64,000 nucleotides of DNA from Amycolatopsis australiensis (GTDB taxonomy: Bacteria > Actinomycetota > Actinomycetes > Mycobacteriales > Pseudonocardiaceae): positions 4,464,001 to 4,528,000 of the forward strand of contig NZ_FPJG01000006.1 in the NCBI RefSeq assembly GCF_900119165.1, in the 5' to 3' direction. This document shows positions 7,962 to 16,306 of this stretch, one piece after another (positions within the stretch are counted from its first letter, which is position 1; each line of letters starts with the position of its first letter). The position numbers and the translations under genes were made by a program. The notes under the pieces are model-generated. The model ran no database searches, was not told the origin of the DNA, and was given only the letters and a program-made list of their open reading frames with translations.

Positions 7962-9595
7962 CCGAGCTGGGCATGCTGCAGGACGAGTACGAACGCGGTT
8001 ACGACTGGTTCCACCAGGGCGAAAGCCTGCTGCTGCTGTACTTCCTGTGCATGGCCGCGCCCGGGCGGTGGCGGGAGTGCGCACTGCGGTTCGCGGAGCT
8101 CTACGTCGACCCCGCGCAGGGCAACTACGACCCCGCGCACCGCATCCTCCGCCGTCCCCACAACGGCAGCGATCCGGCGCGCGACGGGCTCTTCGACGGT
8201 GGCTGGTACCCGTGGCTGCCCCGGGAGGCCGCGACGTACGGCTTTCCGCTGGCGTGGCTGCTGCCCGCGGACGCCGACGAGCCCCCGCGGGACCACGACC
8301 CGCGGCTGGGCGAGCAGATGCGGCGGAGGATGGGGGACGGGGACACCGCCGTCAACCTGGCCGCCTCCGGGCTCGTCTTCAACGCGTTGCTGCTGTCGGG
8401 CGACCGGCGCTACCGCGACTGGCTCGCCGAGTACGTGGGCGCCTGGCGGGAACGCGCGGCGGCCAACAACGGCGTCCTGCCCGACAACGTCGCTCCCGAC
8501 GGGACGGTGGGCGGGCTGCTGGAGGGGCGCTGGTACGGCGGGCACTACGGCTGGTCCTGGCCGCACGGCTGGTACAGCGTCGGCCACGCCGCCGTCGTCG
8601 GCGCGCTGACGGCCACGCTCGCCACGGGCGACGAGACGTTCACCGACCTGGTGCGCCCGGCGCTGGACGAGATCATCGGCCACGGCAAAGTCATGGCGTT
8701 CACCGAGGCGGATTCCAGCCTCGCCGCCAAGTGGTCGGTGCAGCTGCGTGACGACGTGGACACCCCGACGCTGCACGTCCCGTTCCGCTACGACGACCGG
8801 GGCTGGTTCGACTACAACCCGATGCTGATGGGCGTCCCGGCCGCGCTGTGGCACCACACGGCCGCGCCGGAAGACCGCGAACGCCTCGAGCGGCTGCGCG
8901 CGGCGGCCGGCCACGACTGGCGGATCGTGCGGCCGTTCCGCAGCAAGGAGGAAGCCGGGCACGAGGAGCCGTGGCTGGCCTACCTCGCGGGCGACAACCC
9001 GGACTACCCGGAGCGCATCCTGGCCGCTGCCCAGGCCCAGGTACGGCACCGGCTGACCCGCATGGAGCGCTACCGCGGCCGGGCCGTGCCGGAAGCCGAC
9101 ATCCACCTGTGGCAGCAGTCCAACCCGGTGGTCACCGAAGCACTGGTCCAGCTCACCTGGGGCGCTCCGCAGGTCGTCTACAACGGCGGGCTGCAGCAGG
9201 CCCGCGTCCGCTACTACGACGCGCGGGCGCGCCGGCCGGGGCTGCCGCCGTCCGTGGCGGCGCTGGTTTCCCGCATCGATCCCGAAGCGACCGTGGTCGA
9301 GCTGGTGAACCTCGACCCGCAGGAGCCGCGGTCGGTCCTCGTCCAGGCCGGCGCGTTCGCCGAGCACCACATCCGCGGCGCGGAGTACAGCGCGTGCGAG
9401 GACCCGTCGTGGATCGGCGGCCTCTACGACTACGGCCACCGGGAACCGGTGGTGACAACCGCGTCGATCGACCTCGACGGCCCGTGGCTGCGGGTGGACC
9501 TGCCCCGGTCGACCCGGATCCGCCTGTCCCTGCGGCTGGCGCTGCGGGCCGGCACGGCGTCCTACGCCACGCCGTTCGACGAGCGCGGCGCATGA
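7676..9595 (+). CDS. Large cytoplasmic enzyme-like protein of the sugar locus, family not identified
   Basis: 639 aa without signal peptide. Rich in Trp, Tyr and acidic clusters (VDDFYETFFNWPQLYLLGG; GYDWFHQGESLLLLYF; GGHYGWSWPHGWYSVGH), with helix-rich first two thirds and a beta-rich last 120 residues. This is the layout of six-hairpin glycosidase or lyase folds, but I see no diagnostic family motif, so glycan hydrolysis is inference from context only. ATG 7676 has AAGGAG within the permease coding sequence. It was presumably cotranscribed with the ABC genes and may degrade the imported saccharide. Confidence 0.6.
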   Translation: MHAAVTASVPLLEPPGWAIAQRELFDLLDRAWRQFARDFTGPDGRSVYDDGLTSRDGVDDFYETFFNWPQLYLLGGADDLLAEAERHWEGVTRQLTELGMLQDEYERGYDWFHQGESLLLLYFLCMAAPGRWRECALRFAELYVDPAQGNYDPAHRILRRPHNGSDPARDGLFDGGWYPWLPREAATYGFPLAWLLPADADEPPRDHDPRLGEQMRRRMGDGDTAVNLAASGLVFNALLLSGDRRYRDWLAEYVGAWRERAAANNGVLPDNVAPDGTVGGLLEGRWYGGHYGWSWPHGWYSVGHAAVVGALTATLATGDETFTDLVRPALDEIIGHGKVMAFTEADSSLAAKWSVQLRDDVDTPTLHVPFRYDDRGWFDYNPMLMGVPAALWHHTAAPEDRERLERLRAAAGHDWRIVRPFRSKEEAGHEEPWLAYLAGDNPDYPERILAAAQAQVRHRLTRMERYRGRAVPEADIHLWQQSNPVVTEALVQLTWGAPQVVYNGGLQQARVRYYDARARRPGLPPSVAALVSRIDPEATVVELVNLDPQEPRSVLVQAGAFAEHHIRGAEYSACEDPSWIGGLYDYGHREPVVTTASIDLDGPWLRVDLPRSTRIRLSLRLALRAGTASYATPFDERGA

Positions 9596-9771
9596 GGCCC
9601 GCCGCCGGGAGCACCGGCTCGTTCTCGGCCGGGAACGTCCTCGCGCACTGTCACGTGCAGGCGGGCCGACAGGAACACTTCATGCGCGCGCCGGCCGACG
9701 TGTGTCAAGCCGGCTGCTGCACGGCGTGGATTCCGTGCCACGCCTCCGCGCCGCATTCTTGCGTCCACTGA
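9592..9771 (+). CDS. Possible 59-aa ORF, low support
   Basis: ATG overlaps the TGA of the preceding gene (ATGA), suggesting translational coupling. The product has four cysteines and several His (LAHCHVQ; CQAGCCTAWIPCHAS) but no recognisable domain. It may be the stub of a lost downstream gene. Confidence 0.2.
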   Translation: MRPAAGSTGSFSAGNVLAHCHVQAGRQEHFMRAPADVCQAGCCTAWIPCHASAPHSCVH

Positions 9772-10288
9772 GGACAGTGTCAGTGACGGCGACCGCAGAA
9801 ATATGAATGTTCAATAATTGCCGGACGTTGTTTGTCTGAAGTGTCCAGTTGTACCGATTCCCGGCGTCGGCCGTGACTCGCCGGATCCCTTGCTTTTTGA
9901 GGCGAACACAACGGTTTTCCGTGGGAAATTCACGGCTCGCCACGTGTTGGCGTGGGGTTCCCCGCGCTGGTAGTCTCCGGCCGTGGATGCCGGGAAAGCG
10001 CTGGGGCGATTCTCGGCATCGGAGTACTGGGGCCTGTTTCGTTGACGTTGCAAGTTTCGGGATCAAACCGCTGGGGGAGCGGTCTGTCTTACGGGCATCG
10101 ATCCCGGATGCCGGTTTGTAAACGTTGTGTTTCAGGGCGGATCACCAGCCCGGCCGGTCATGGTTGACCAATTCGACGGTCGATCGCCGGCCGGCCGAGT
10201 CGTGTTCCGACGGGCGTCCGCCTGGGAGGCCGACATCTCTCCAGGCAAGAGGATGCTACCCGAAAGCTTTGTCGGAGGGGTGATTGAA
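9772..10288. other. Gene-free stretch with lower GC
   Basis: About 500 bp without a convincing gene on either strand, and noticeably AT-richer at 9780-9960 than its neighbours. It contains an inverted repeat CCACG-N6-CGTGG at 9940-9955. It probably holds the promoter of the 10289 gene. I see no RNA gene. Confidence 0.4.
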
Positions 10289-10954
10289 GTGTCCATCGAT
10301 TCTTGCTCGGCGCCCGATTGTGGTGATGTCCGGAGCGCGGCTCCGGGGCGGGACGGGCCCCGGCGCGGCCACTGCTCCGGATGCCGGAACCGGATCGCCG
10401 CGGACCTGGCCGAACTGCCGAGGCTCTACGACGACTGCGAATCCCTGCTCATCGCCGCGCCCAGGGCGCTCACGGAGAAGGTGAGCGGCCGTTTCGTGAA
10501 GGACGCGCAGCTGAACGACACCGCGGTGTCCGTGCGTTCGGACATGGTCGCGATCCTCGCTTCCTGGGCCGGCCTGGTCACGGCCGAACGGGCGGTCACG
10601 AGGCCGGCCCGGCGTGACGTCGCCACGCTGGCCTCGTTCGTCGCCGCGCACCTGGACTGGCTGCTGGCGCACCCGGCGGCCGCCGATTTCGTCGACGAGG
10701 TGACGACTCTCGCGAGGGCTGCCCGGCAGGCGGCCCAGCCGGGCGCCCGGATTCACCTGGAACTGGGGCAATGCGTACGGCCCGGGTGCGAGAGCGCCTT
10801 GTTCGCCACCACGCACGGAGACGGCGGCACCTCACTGACCGGCCACGTGCGCTGTGAGTCCGGACATGTGTGGAAGGCCCATCAATGGCTGCCGCTGGCC
10901 GATCGGCTCGCCAAGACGAGACGCCCGGCGGCCGGGAGTGCGCATGAGTCCTGA
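10289..10954 (+). CDS. Cysteine-rich (zinc-ribbon-like) protein of actinobacterial type
   Basis: 221 aa. An N-terminal cysteine cluster (CSAPDCG, then HCSGCRNRIAADL) and a C-terminal one (CVRPGCE, then HVRCESGHVW) flank a helical core (AELPRLYDDCESLLI). Such double-Cys proteins paired with a small HTH gene are frequent in actinomycete chromosomes and mobile elements; a DNA-binding role is inferred. GTG 10289 was chosen because GGAGG lies ten bases upstream; GTG 10280 is in frame but too close. It overlaps the following HTH gene by 11 bp. Confidence 0.6.
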   Translation: MSIDSCSAPDCGDVRSAAPGRDGPRRGHCSGCRNRIAADLAELPRLYDDCESLLIAAPRALTEKVSGRFVKDAQLNDTAVSVRSDMVAILASWAGLVTAERAVTRPARRDVATLASFVAAHLDWLLAHPAAADFVDEVTTLARAARQAAQPGARIHLELGQCVRPGCESALFATTHGDGGTSLTGHVRCESGHVWKAHQWLPLADRLAKTRRPAAGSAHES

Positions 10955-11171
10955 AGCCGCGCGGCGTCGTCAGACCGTGCCCACGCAGCTCGCGGCCATG
11001 GCGGCCGGCGTGCAGGAGTCGACGATCAGGAAATGGGCCAGCCGTGGCAAGCTGGTGCGCTACGGCAGCCCGGGACGGGCCGAGTACGACCTGGCCGAGC
11101 TGCTGGCGATCGTCGCCGGCAGTGCGGCCGAGGACGCGCTGGCCGGTGACGAAAGCCGCGACCCCGCCTAG
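10944..11171 (+). CDS. Small helix-turn-helix protein
   Basis: 75 aa. An HTH of excisionase/MerR-like type (TQLAAMAAGVQESTIRKWAS followed by RGKLVRYG) with a short acidic tail. The ATG overlaps the stop of the zinc-ribbon gene (ATGAGTCCTGA), so the two are translationally coupled. Probably a small DNA-binding partner of that protein. A strong terminator follows 19 bp after the stop, separating this pair from the polyketide genes. Confidence 0.7.
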   Translation: MSPEAARRRQTVPTQLAAMAAGVQESTIRKWASRGKLVRYGSPGRAEYDLAELLAIVAGSAAEDALAGDESRDPA

Positions 11172-11190
11172 GAAATGCCGTACTCGGAAG

Positions 11191-11226
11191 GGGGCTCTCG
11201 CCGCGCAGGCGAGAGCCCCTTCCTTG
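11191..11226 (+). terminator. Intrinsic terminator
   Basis: GGGGCTCTCGCC (11191-11202) pairs perfectly with GGCGAGAGCCCC (11208-11219) over a 5-nt loop and is followed by a T-rich run (TTCCTTGTT). Confidence 0.85.
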
Positions 11227-11286
11227 TTCAGTCCTTTGTGCACAGTCCCGGCCGACCGCCTCGGACGCCCGTTTCGCGGCTCGGGC

Positions 11287-11311
11287 TTGACACCCGGCCG
11301 ACGCGGTGTCA
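11287..11311 (+). promoter_or_regulatory. Candidate promoter/operator of the polyketide cluster
   Basis: A TTGACA -35 hexamer (11287-11292) is embedded in the perfect inverted repeat TGACACC-N10-GGTGTCA (11288-11311). A matching -10 is weak. The same GGCTTGACACC string starts the TetR/MFS intergenic region at 32757. A repressor covering the -35 is plausible. The leader from here to GTG 11489 shows no other gene. Confidence 0.4.
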
Positions 11312-11488
11312 CGCTCTTGGTGGCGGTAGAAGTGTGTCCAAATTCCCGCTACACCGTGTCTTCCGAAATTTCGCCGGCGCCACTCGGCGCCGATGCCACC
11401 GGCAGCGCGCAACCACCCGTCTCCCGGCCCAGCCGCCGGGATCACCCTTTGCCGGCGCCGAAATCCATCCATGGGGGAGCCGAACGCC

Positions 11489-13126
11489 GTGAGCATCACC
11501 GAAGAGACCACCTCCGGCCCGCGCGCCGGAACCGCAGGCCGGAAGCTCGCGCTGGTCGCCGACGGGCAGCCGCCGCGCACCCTGCACGACACCGTCGGCG
11601 AACTCGAAGCGATCAAGGCCACCGCCCGCCAGGGCCCGGACCCCCACGCCACCCGCCGTCAGCACGACAAGGGCAAGCTGACCGCGCATGAACGGATCGA
11701 GCTGCTGCTCGACCCGGGTTCGTTCACCGAGGTCGAGGCGTTGCGGCGGCACAGCGCGACCGCGTTTGGGCTGGACCGGCGCCGTCCGCACTCCGACGGC
11801 GTGGTGACCGGCTGGGGCACCGTGCACGACCGGACCGTCTTCGTCTACGCACACGACTTCCGGATCTTCGGCGGGGCACTCGGCGAGGCCCACGCGGCGA
11901 AGATCCACAAGCTGCTGGACATGGCCGAAGCCGCGGGAGCGCCGGTGGTCAGCCTGAACGACGGAGCGGGCGCCCGGATCCAGGAGGGCGTCACCGCGCT
12001 GGCCGCCTACGGCGGCATCTTCCGGCGCAACGTCCGCTGTTCCGGCGTGATCCCGCAGATCAGCGTGATGCTGGGCCCGTGCGCGGGCGGCGCGGCTTAC
12101 TCGCCGGCGCTGACCGACTTCGTCTTCATGGTCCGGGGGATTTCACAGATGTTCGTCACCGGCCCGGACGTGGTGCAGGCCGTCACCGGCGAGCGCGTCT
12201 CGATGGACGGCCTCGGCGGCGCGGACGTGCACGCGGGCCGTTCCGGAGTGGCCCACTTCGCCTACGACGACGAGGTTTCCTGCTTGGCGGACGTGCGTCA
12301 CCTGCTCGCGCTGCTGCCCTCGAACAACCGGGAGCTGCCGCCCGTCCGGCGCTCCGGCGACCCCGCCGACCGGCGCCTGGACGCCGTGATGGACCTGGTG
12401 CCGGTCGACCCGAGCCGCTCGTACGACATCCGTGCGGTGCTCGGGGAGGTGCTGGACGACGGCGACTTCCTCGAGGTGCAGGAGAGCTGGGCGGCCAACG
12501 TCGTCTGCGCGCTCGGCCGGCTCGACGGGCACCCGGTCGGTGTCGTGGCGAACCAGCCGTGCCTGCTGGCCGGCGTGCTGGACATCCACGCCAGCGAAAA
12601 GGCGGCCCGGTTCGTCCAGCTCTGCGACGCCTTCAACATCCCGCTCGTGACCTTCGTCGACGTCCCGGGGTTCTTGCCCGGGGTGGAGCAGGAGCACAAC
12701 GGGATCATCCGGCACGGCGCGAAACTGCTGTACGCCTACAGCAACGCCACCGTGCCGCGGATCCAGGTGATCCTGCGCAAGTCCTACGGCGGCGCCTACA
12801 TCGTCATGGACTCGCGGTCGATCGGCGCCGACGTCTCGCTCGCCTGGCCGACCAACGAGATCGCCGTGATGGGCGCGGAGGGCGCGGCCAACGTCATCTT
12901 CCGGCGGGAGATCGCCGCCGCCGAAGACCCCGAGCGGACGCGCCGGCAGAAAATCGACGAGTACCGCAGCGAGCTGATGCACCCGTTCTACGCCGCCGAG
13001 CGCGGGCTGGTCGACGACGTGATCGACCCGCGTGACACCCGGTCGGCGCTGGTGCGCTGCCTGGCGATGCTGCGGGCCAAGCACGCCGCGTTGCCCGCCC
13101 GCAAGCACGGGAACCCGCCGCAGTGA
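11489..13126 (+). CDS. Acyl-CoA carboxylase beta subunit (carboxyltransferase)
   Basis: 545 aa with the two crotonase-like carboxyltransferase domains of AccB/PccB proteins (GAGARIQEGVTALAAYGGIF; PCAGGAAYSPALTDFVFM; GADVSLAWPTNEIAVMGAEG). The specificity residue in SYGGAYIVMDS is Ile438, the position where acetyl-CoA-using enzymes carry Ile and propionyl-CoA-specific PccB carries Asp. It therefore most likely makes malonyl-CoA for the adjacent polyketide synthase. GTG 11489 follows GGGGGAG; ATG 11471 is in frame but lacks a Shine-Dalgarno. Partners are the epsilon subunit next door and the biotinylated alpha subunit at 26786. Confidence 0.92.
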   Translation: MSITEETTSGPRAGTAGRKLALVADGQPPRTLHDTVGELEAIKATARQGPDPHATRRQHDKGKLTAHERIELLLDPGSFTEVEALRRHSATAFGLDRRRPHSDGVVTGWGTVHDRTVFVYAHDFRIFGGALGEAHAAKIHKLLDMAEAAGAPVVSLNDGAGARIQEGVTALAAYGGIFRRNVRCSGVIPQISVMLGPCAGGAAYSPALTDFVFMVRGISQMFVTGPDVVQAVTGERVSMDGLGGADVHAGRSGVAHFAYDDEVSCLADVRHLLALLPSNNRELPPVRRSGDPADRRLDAVMDLVPVDPSRSYDIRAVLGEVLDDGDFLEVQESWAANVVCALGRLDGHPVGVVANQPCLLAGVLDIHASEKAARFVQLCDAFNIPLVTFVDVPGFLPGVEQEHNGIIRHGAKLLYAYSNATVPRIQVILRKSYGGAYIVMDSRSIGADVSLAWPTNEIAVMGAEGAANVIFRREIAAAEDPERTRRQKIDEYRSELMHPFYAAERGLVDDVIDPRDTRSALVRCLAMLRAKHAALPARKHGNPPQ

Positions 13127-13320
13127 CGGAAAACGCACGGCACGGTCTCGACCCCGAAGAGCTGGCGGCACTCGTGGTCGCCCTGCTCTGCCGGGCGGCG
13201 CAGCCCCCGGCCGCGGCCGCGCCCCCGCCCGGCGGAGCGCCGAAATCCGGGTGGAGGACTCCGGGAATGACGTCCGGATTCGTCGTCGCGCACAGCTGGC
13301 AGACGACGACGCACCCGTAG
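13123..13320 (+). CDS. Acyl-CoA carboxylase epsilon subunit
   Basis: 65 aa. Typical small epsilon protein: a helical start (LDPEELAALVVALLCRAAQP), an Ala/Pro linker, and a tail with conserved Trp residues (SGWRTP; AHSWQT). GTG overlaps the carboxyltransferase stop (GTGA). Epsilon subunits stimulate the actinomycete alpha-beta carboxylases by bridging the subunits. Confidence 0.8.
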   Translation: MTENARHGLDPEELAALVVALLCRAAQPPAAAAPPPGGAPKSGWRTPGMTSGFVVAHSWQTTTHP

Positions 13321-13410
13321 GTCGCCCTTTCCCGCTTCATTTTCTGCCGGCGGTCGATTTCGTTTCGCGGATTGCGGAACGCGCCGCCGGCCCAGCGCTA
13401 GGAGACTCGG

Positions 13411-14916
13411 ATGGACGCTGCCGTGATCGTGGTGGGTGCGGGTCCCGTCGGGCTGATGCTCGCCGGCGAACTGCGCCTCGCCGGGGTCGAGGTCCTCGTC
13501 GTGGAACGCCTTTCCCGGCCGTCCGGTGAATCACGCGGTCTCGGTTTCACCGCGCGGACCCTCGAGGTGTTCGACCAGCGCGGGCTGCTGCCGCGGTTCG
13601 GGGACGTCGAAATCAGCCCCCGCGGCCACTTCGGAGGCGTGCCGCTCGACTACACGGTGCTGGAGGGCGCCCACTTCGGGGCCCGGGGCATTCCGCAGTC
13701 GCGCACGGAGGCCGTTCTCGCGGACTGGGCGGACGAACTCGGTGCGCCGGTGCTCCGGAACCGGGAGCTCGTCGGCCTGCACGACACCGGCGACGGCGTC
13801 GACATCGAGGTCCGCGGCCCGCGCGGGGCCGTCCGGCTCCGCGGCGAGTACGTGGTCGGCTGCGACGGCGGCCGCAGCGCGGTCCGCAAGCTGGCGGGTT
13901 TCGCCTTTCCCGGGACCGACGCGACGCGGGAGATGTTCCTGGCCGACGTGGCCGGGTGCGCCCTGCGCCCGCGTCCGATCGGGGAGAAGCTGCCCGGCGG
14001 CATGGTGATGTCGGCGCCGACCGGCGACGGCGTCGACCGGATCATCGTCTGCGAGCGCGGCGCGCCACCCCGGCGGCGCACCGGGCCGCCGGACTTCGCC
14101 GAGGTCGCCGCGGCCTGGCAGCGCATCACCGGTGAGGACATCCGGCACGGCAGGCCGGTGTGGGTGAGTGCCTTCGGTGACGCCACCCGGCAGGCCGCCG
14201 AGTACCGGCGCGGCCGGGTCCTGCTGGCCGGCGACGCCGCGCACACCCACCTGCCGGCCGGCGGCCAGGGGCTCAGCTTCGGCGTCCAGGACGCGGTGAA
14301 CCTCGGCTGGAAGCTCGCCGCGCAGGTACTGGGCCGGGCGCCCGCCGGGCTGCTGGACACCTACCACGCCGAGCGGCATCCGGCCGGCGTGCGGCTGCTG
14401 CGCAACACGCTCGCGCAGGGACTGCTGTACCTGAGCGGCAGCGACGTCGAGCCGCTGCGCGAGGTGATGGCCGACCTGATGCGGCTGGACGTCGTCGGCC
14501 GTCACCTGGCGGGCATGGTGAGCGGCCTGGACGTCCGCTACGACGTAGGGGCCGGGGAGCACCCGCTGCTCGGCCGGCGGCTTCCGGACCACGACCTCGT
14601 ACGCGGCGACGGCAAGATCCGCGCCTGCGAACTGCTGCACCCGGCCCGTGGCGTGCTTCTGGACTTCGGCGCCGACGCGGGACTCCGGACCGCCGCGGCG
14701 GGCTGGTCGGACCGTGTCGACGTCGTCACCGCGACGCCGTACGCCATCGAAGACGGCAGCGGGCTCGCCGGCACCGACGCGCTCTTGGTGCGTCCCGACG
14801 GCTATGTGGCCTGGGCGGCGCCGGGAGCGGCCGTGGGGCTGACCGCCGCTCTGGAGCGCTGGTTCGGCGCTCCGCTCCCGATCCGGAATCCTCCCGACGA
14901 GAAAGGCCCGCAGTGA
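13411..14916 (+). CDS. Class A FAD-dependent aromatic polyketide monooxygenase
   Basis: 501 aa, the usual length for PgaE/RdmE-type hydroxylases. N-terminal FAD Rossmann motif VVGAGPVGLMLAGELRLAG, a middle DG motif (VVGCDGGRSAVRKLAGF), the second FAD motif (RVLLAGDAAHTHLPAGGQGL) and a C-terminal thioredoxin-like domain. Uses NAD(P)H and O2 to hydroxylate, or Baeyer-Villiger oxidise, a polycyclic aromatic intermediate. ATG 13411 follows AGGAG. Its stop overlaps the P450 start. A clear paralogue lies at 23336. Confidence 0.9.
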   Translation: MDAAVIVVGAGPVGLMLAGELRLAGVEVLVVERLSRPSGESRGLGFTARTLEVFDQRGLLPRFGDVEISPRGHFGGVPLDYTVLEGAHFGARGIPQSRTEAVLADWADELGAPVLRNRELVGLHDTGDGVDIEVRGPRGAVRLRGEYVVGCDGGRSAVRKLAGFAFPGTDATREMFLADVAGCALRPRPIGEKLPGGMVMSAPTGDGVDRIIVCERGAPPRRRTGPPDFAEVAAAWQRITGEDIRHGRPVWVSAFGDATRQAAEYRRGRVLLAGDAAHTHLPAGGQGLSFGVQDAVNLGWKLAAQVLGRAPAGLLDTYHAERHPAGVRLLRNTLAQGLLYLSGSDVEPLREVMADLMRLDVVGRHLAGMVSGLDVRYDVGAGEHPLLGRRLPDHDLVRGDGKIRACELLHPARGVLLDFGADAGLRTAAAGWSDRVDVVTATPYAIEDGSGLAGTDALLVRPDGYVAWAAPGAAVGLTAALERWFGAPLPIRNPPDEKGPQ

Positions 14917-16091
14917 CGACGGTGATCCCCAGTACCGACATCGATCTCTACACCGAAGAGGCGATCCTTTCGCCGTACGAGGCGTACCGGACGCTCCGGG
15001 ACACCGGTCCCGCGGTCTGGCTGGAGCAGTACCAGGTCTACGCGGTGGCCAGGTACCAGGACGTCTACGACGCCCTGCACGACCACGAAGGCTTTTCGTC
15101 CGGCTCCGGGGTGGCGCTGAACGAGCCGCTCAACCGGAAGATGAAGGGCAGCGCGCTGGTCAGCGACCCGCCGTACCACGACCACCTGCGCGGCATCATG
15201 GGCGTTCCGCTGACTCCCAAAGCCCTGCGCCGGCACAAGGAGCTGTTCGAGCGGCTGGCCGGGGAGCTGGTCGACCGGCTGCTCGAGCGTGCCACCTTCG
15301 ACGTGGTCGTGGACTTCGCCCAGCTGTTCCCGCTGTCGGTCGTCCCCGATCTGCTCGGCTGGCCCGCCGAGGGCCGCGACGACTTCCTCGCGTGGGCCTC
15401 GGCCGGGTTCAACGCCCTCGGCCCGATGAACGAGCGGGCCGTGGCGGATCTCGGGACCCTGCAGGGGATGTGGGCGTTCATGGCCGAGATGGCCGTCCCC
15501 GGCAGGCTGCGTCCCGGAAGCTGGGGCGCGGACCTCGTCGCGGCCGCCGAGGCGGGCACCCTCAGCCGGGAGCTGCTGCCCGCGATGATCGGCGACTACC
15601 TCGTCCCGTCCCTGGACACGACGGTCTCGGCCCTCTCGAGCGCCATGCTGCTGCTCGGCAGGCACCCGGACCAGTGGCGGGCGATCAGGGCGGACCGGTC
15701 GCTGATCCCCAACGCCCTCAACGAGGTCATCCGCTACGACGCGCCCATCCGCGGGCTGTCCCGGTTGCTGACGCGGGACCGCGAGCTGAGCGGGACGACG
15801 CTCCCGGCGGGGTCGCGGGCGCTGATGCTCTACGGCTCGGCCAACCGGGACGAGCGGTACTGGGACACGCCCGACACCTTCGACGTGACGCGGGCGAACG
15901 CCGCCAGCCACGTCGGGTTCGGCCACGGCATCCACGGCTGCGTCGGCCAGGGCCTCGCCCGGCTGGAGGGCCACGCCCTGCTGAACGCGCTGGCCGACAA
16001 GGTTTCGGTGATCGAAGTGGGCGAGCCCACCTACCGCGTGCACAACACCATCCGCGCGATCGCCACGCTGCCCGCGACTCTCGGACGATGA
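14913..16091 (+). CDS. Cytochrome P450
   Basis: 392 aa, soluble bacterial class I P450. The helix K motif is in NEVIRYDAPIRGL (ExxR) and the heme loop is FGHGIHGCVGQGLAR with Cys343 as thiolate ligand. The I-helix reads VPSLDTTVSA around residue 233, so the usual Ala/Gly-Gly before the acid-Thr pair is Pro-Ser-Leu, as I recall for CYP199-like enzymes. GTG overlaps the preceding stop (GTGA). A ferredoxin follows 12 bp later and a ferredoxin reductase sits at 25545, so the full electron chain is in the cluster. Substrate presumably a PKS-derived aromatic. Confidence 0.92.
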   Translation: MTTVIPSTDIDLYTEEAILSPYEAYRTLRDTGPAVWLEQYQVYAVARYQDVYDALHDHEGFSSGSGVALNEPLNRKMKGSALVSDPPYHDHLRGIMGVPLTPKALRRHKELFERLAGELVDRLLERATFDVVVDFAQLFPLSVVPDLLGWPAEGRDDFLAWASAGFNALGPMNERAVADLGTLQGMWAFMAEMAVPGRLRPGSWGADLVAAAEAGTLSRELLPAMIGDYLVPSLDTTVSALSSAMLLLGRHPDQWRAIRADRSLIPNALNEVIRYDAPIRGLSRLLTRDRELSGTTLPAGSRALMLYGSANRDERYWDTPDTFDVTRANAASHVGFGHGIHGCVGQGLARLEGHALLNALADKVSVIEVGEPTYRVHNTIRAIATLPATLGR

Positions 16092-16102
16092 GGAGGAAAC
16101 CG

Positions 16103-16294
16103 ATGAAGATCCTGGTCGATCGCAAGCGGTGCGAAGGCCACGGCCTGTGCGAGGACGCCGCGCCGGACCTCTTCGAAATCGACGACGGGGGCGAGCTGGT
16201 GCTGCTCTTCGACGGCACCGTGCCGGACGGCCGCGACCGGCAGGCGGCCGACGCCGTGCGGATCTGCCCGGTCAGTGCGCTCAAGGCCGAGTGA
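16103..16294 (+). CDS. [3Fe-4S] ferredoxin, P450 partner
   Basis: 63 aa. Cys pattern CEGHGLC ... CP (DRKRCEGHGLCEDAAPDLF; AVRICPVSALKAE) of the one-cluster ferredoxins that serve actinomycete P450s. ATG 16103 has AGGAGG six bases upstream. An upstream ATG at 16088 contains the Shine-Dalgarno and is less likely. Adjacent to and probably dedicated to the P450. Confidence 0.92.
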   Translation: MKILVDRKRCEGHGLCEDAAPDLFEIDDGGELVLLFDGTVPDGRDRQAADAVRICPVSALKAE

Positions 16295-16306
16295 CCGGGC
16301 CGCCGG

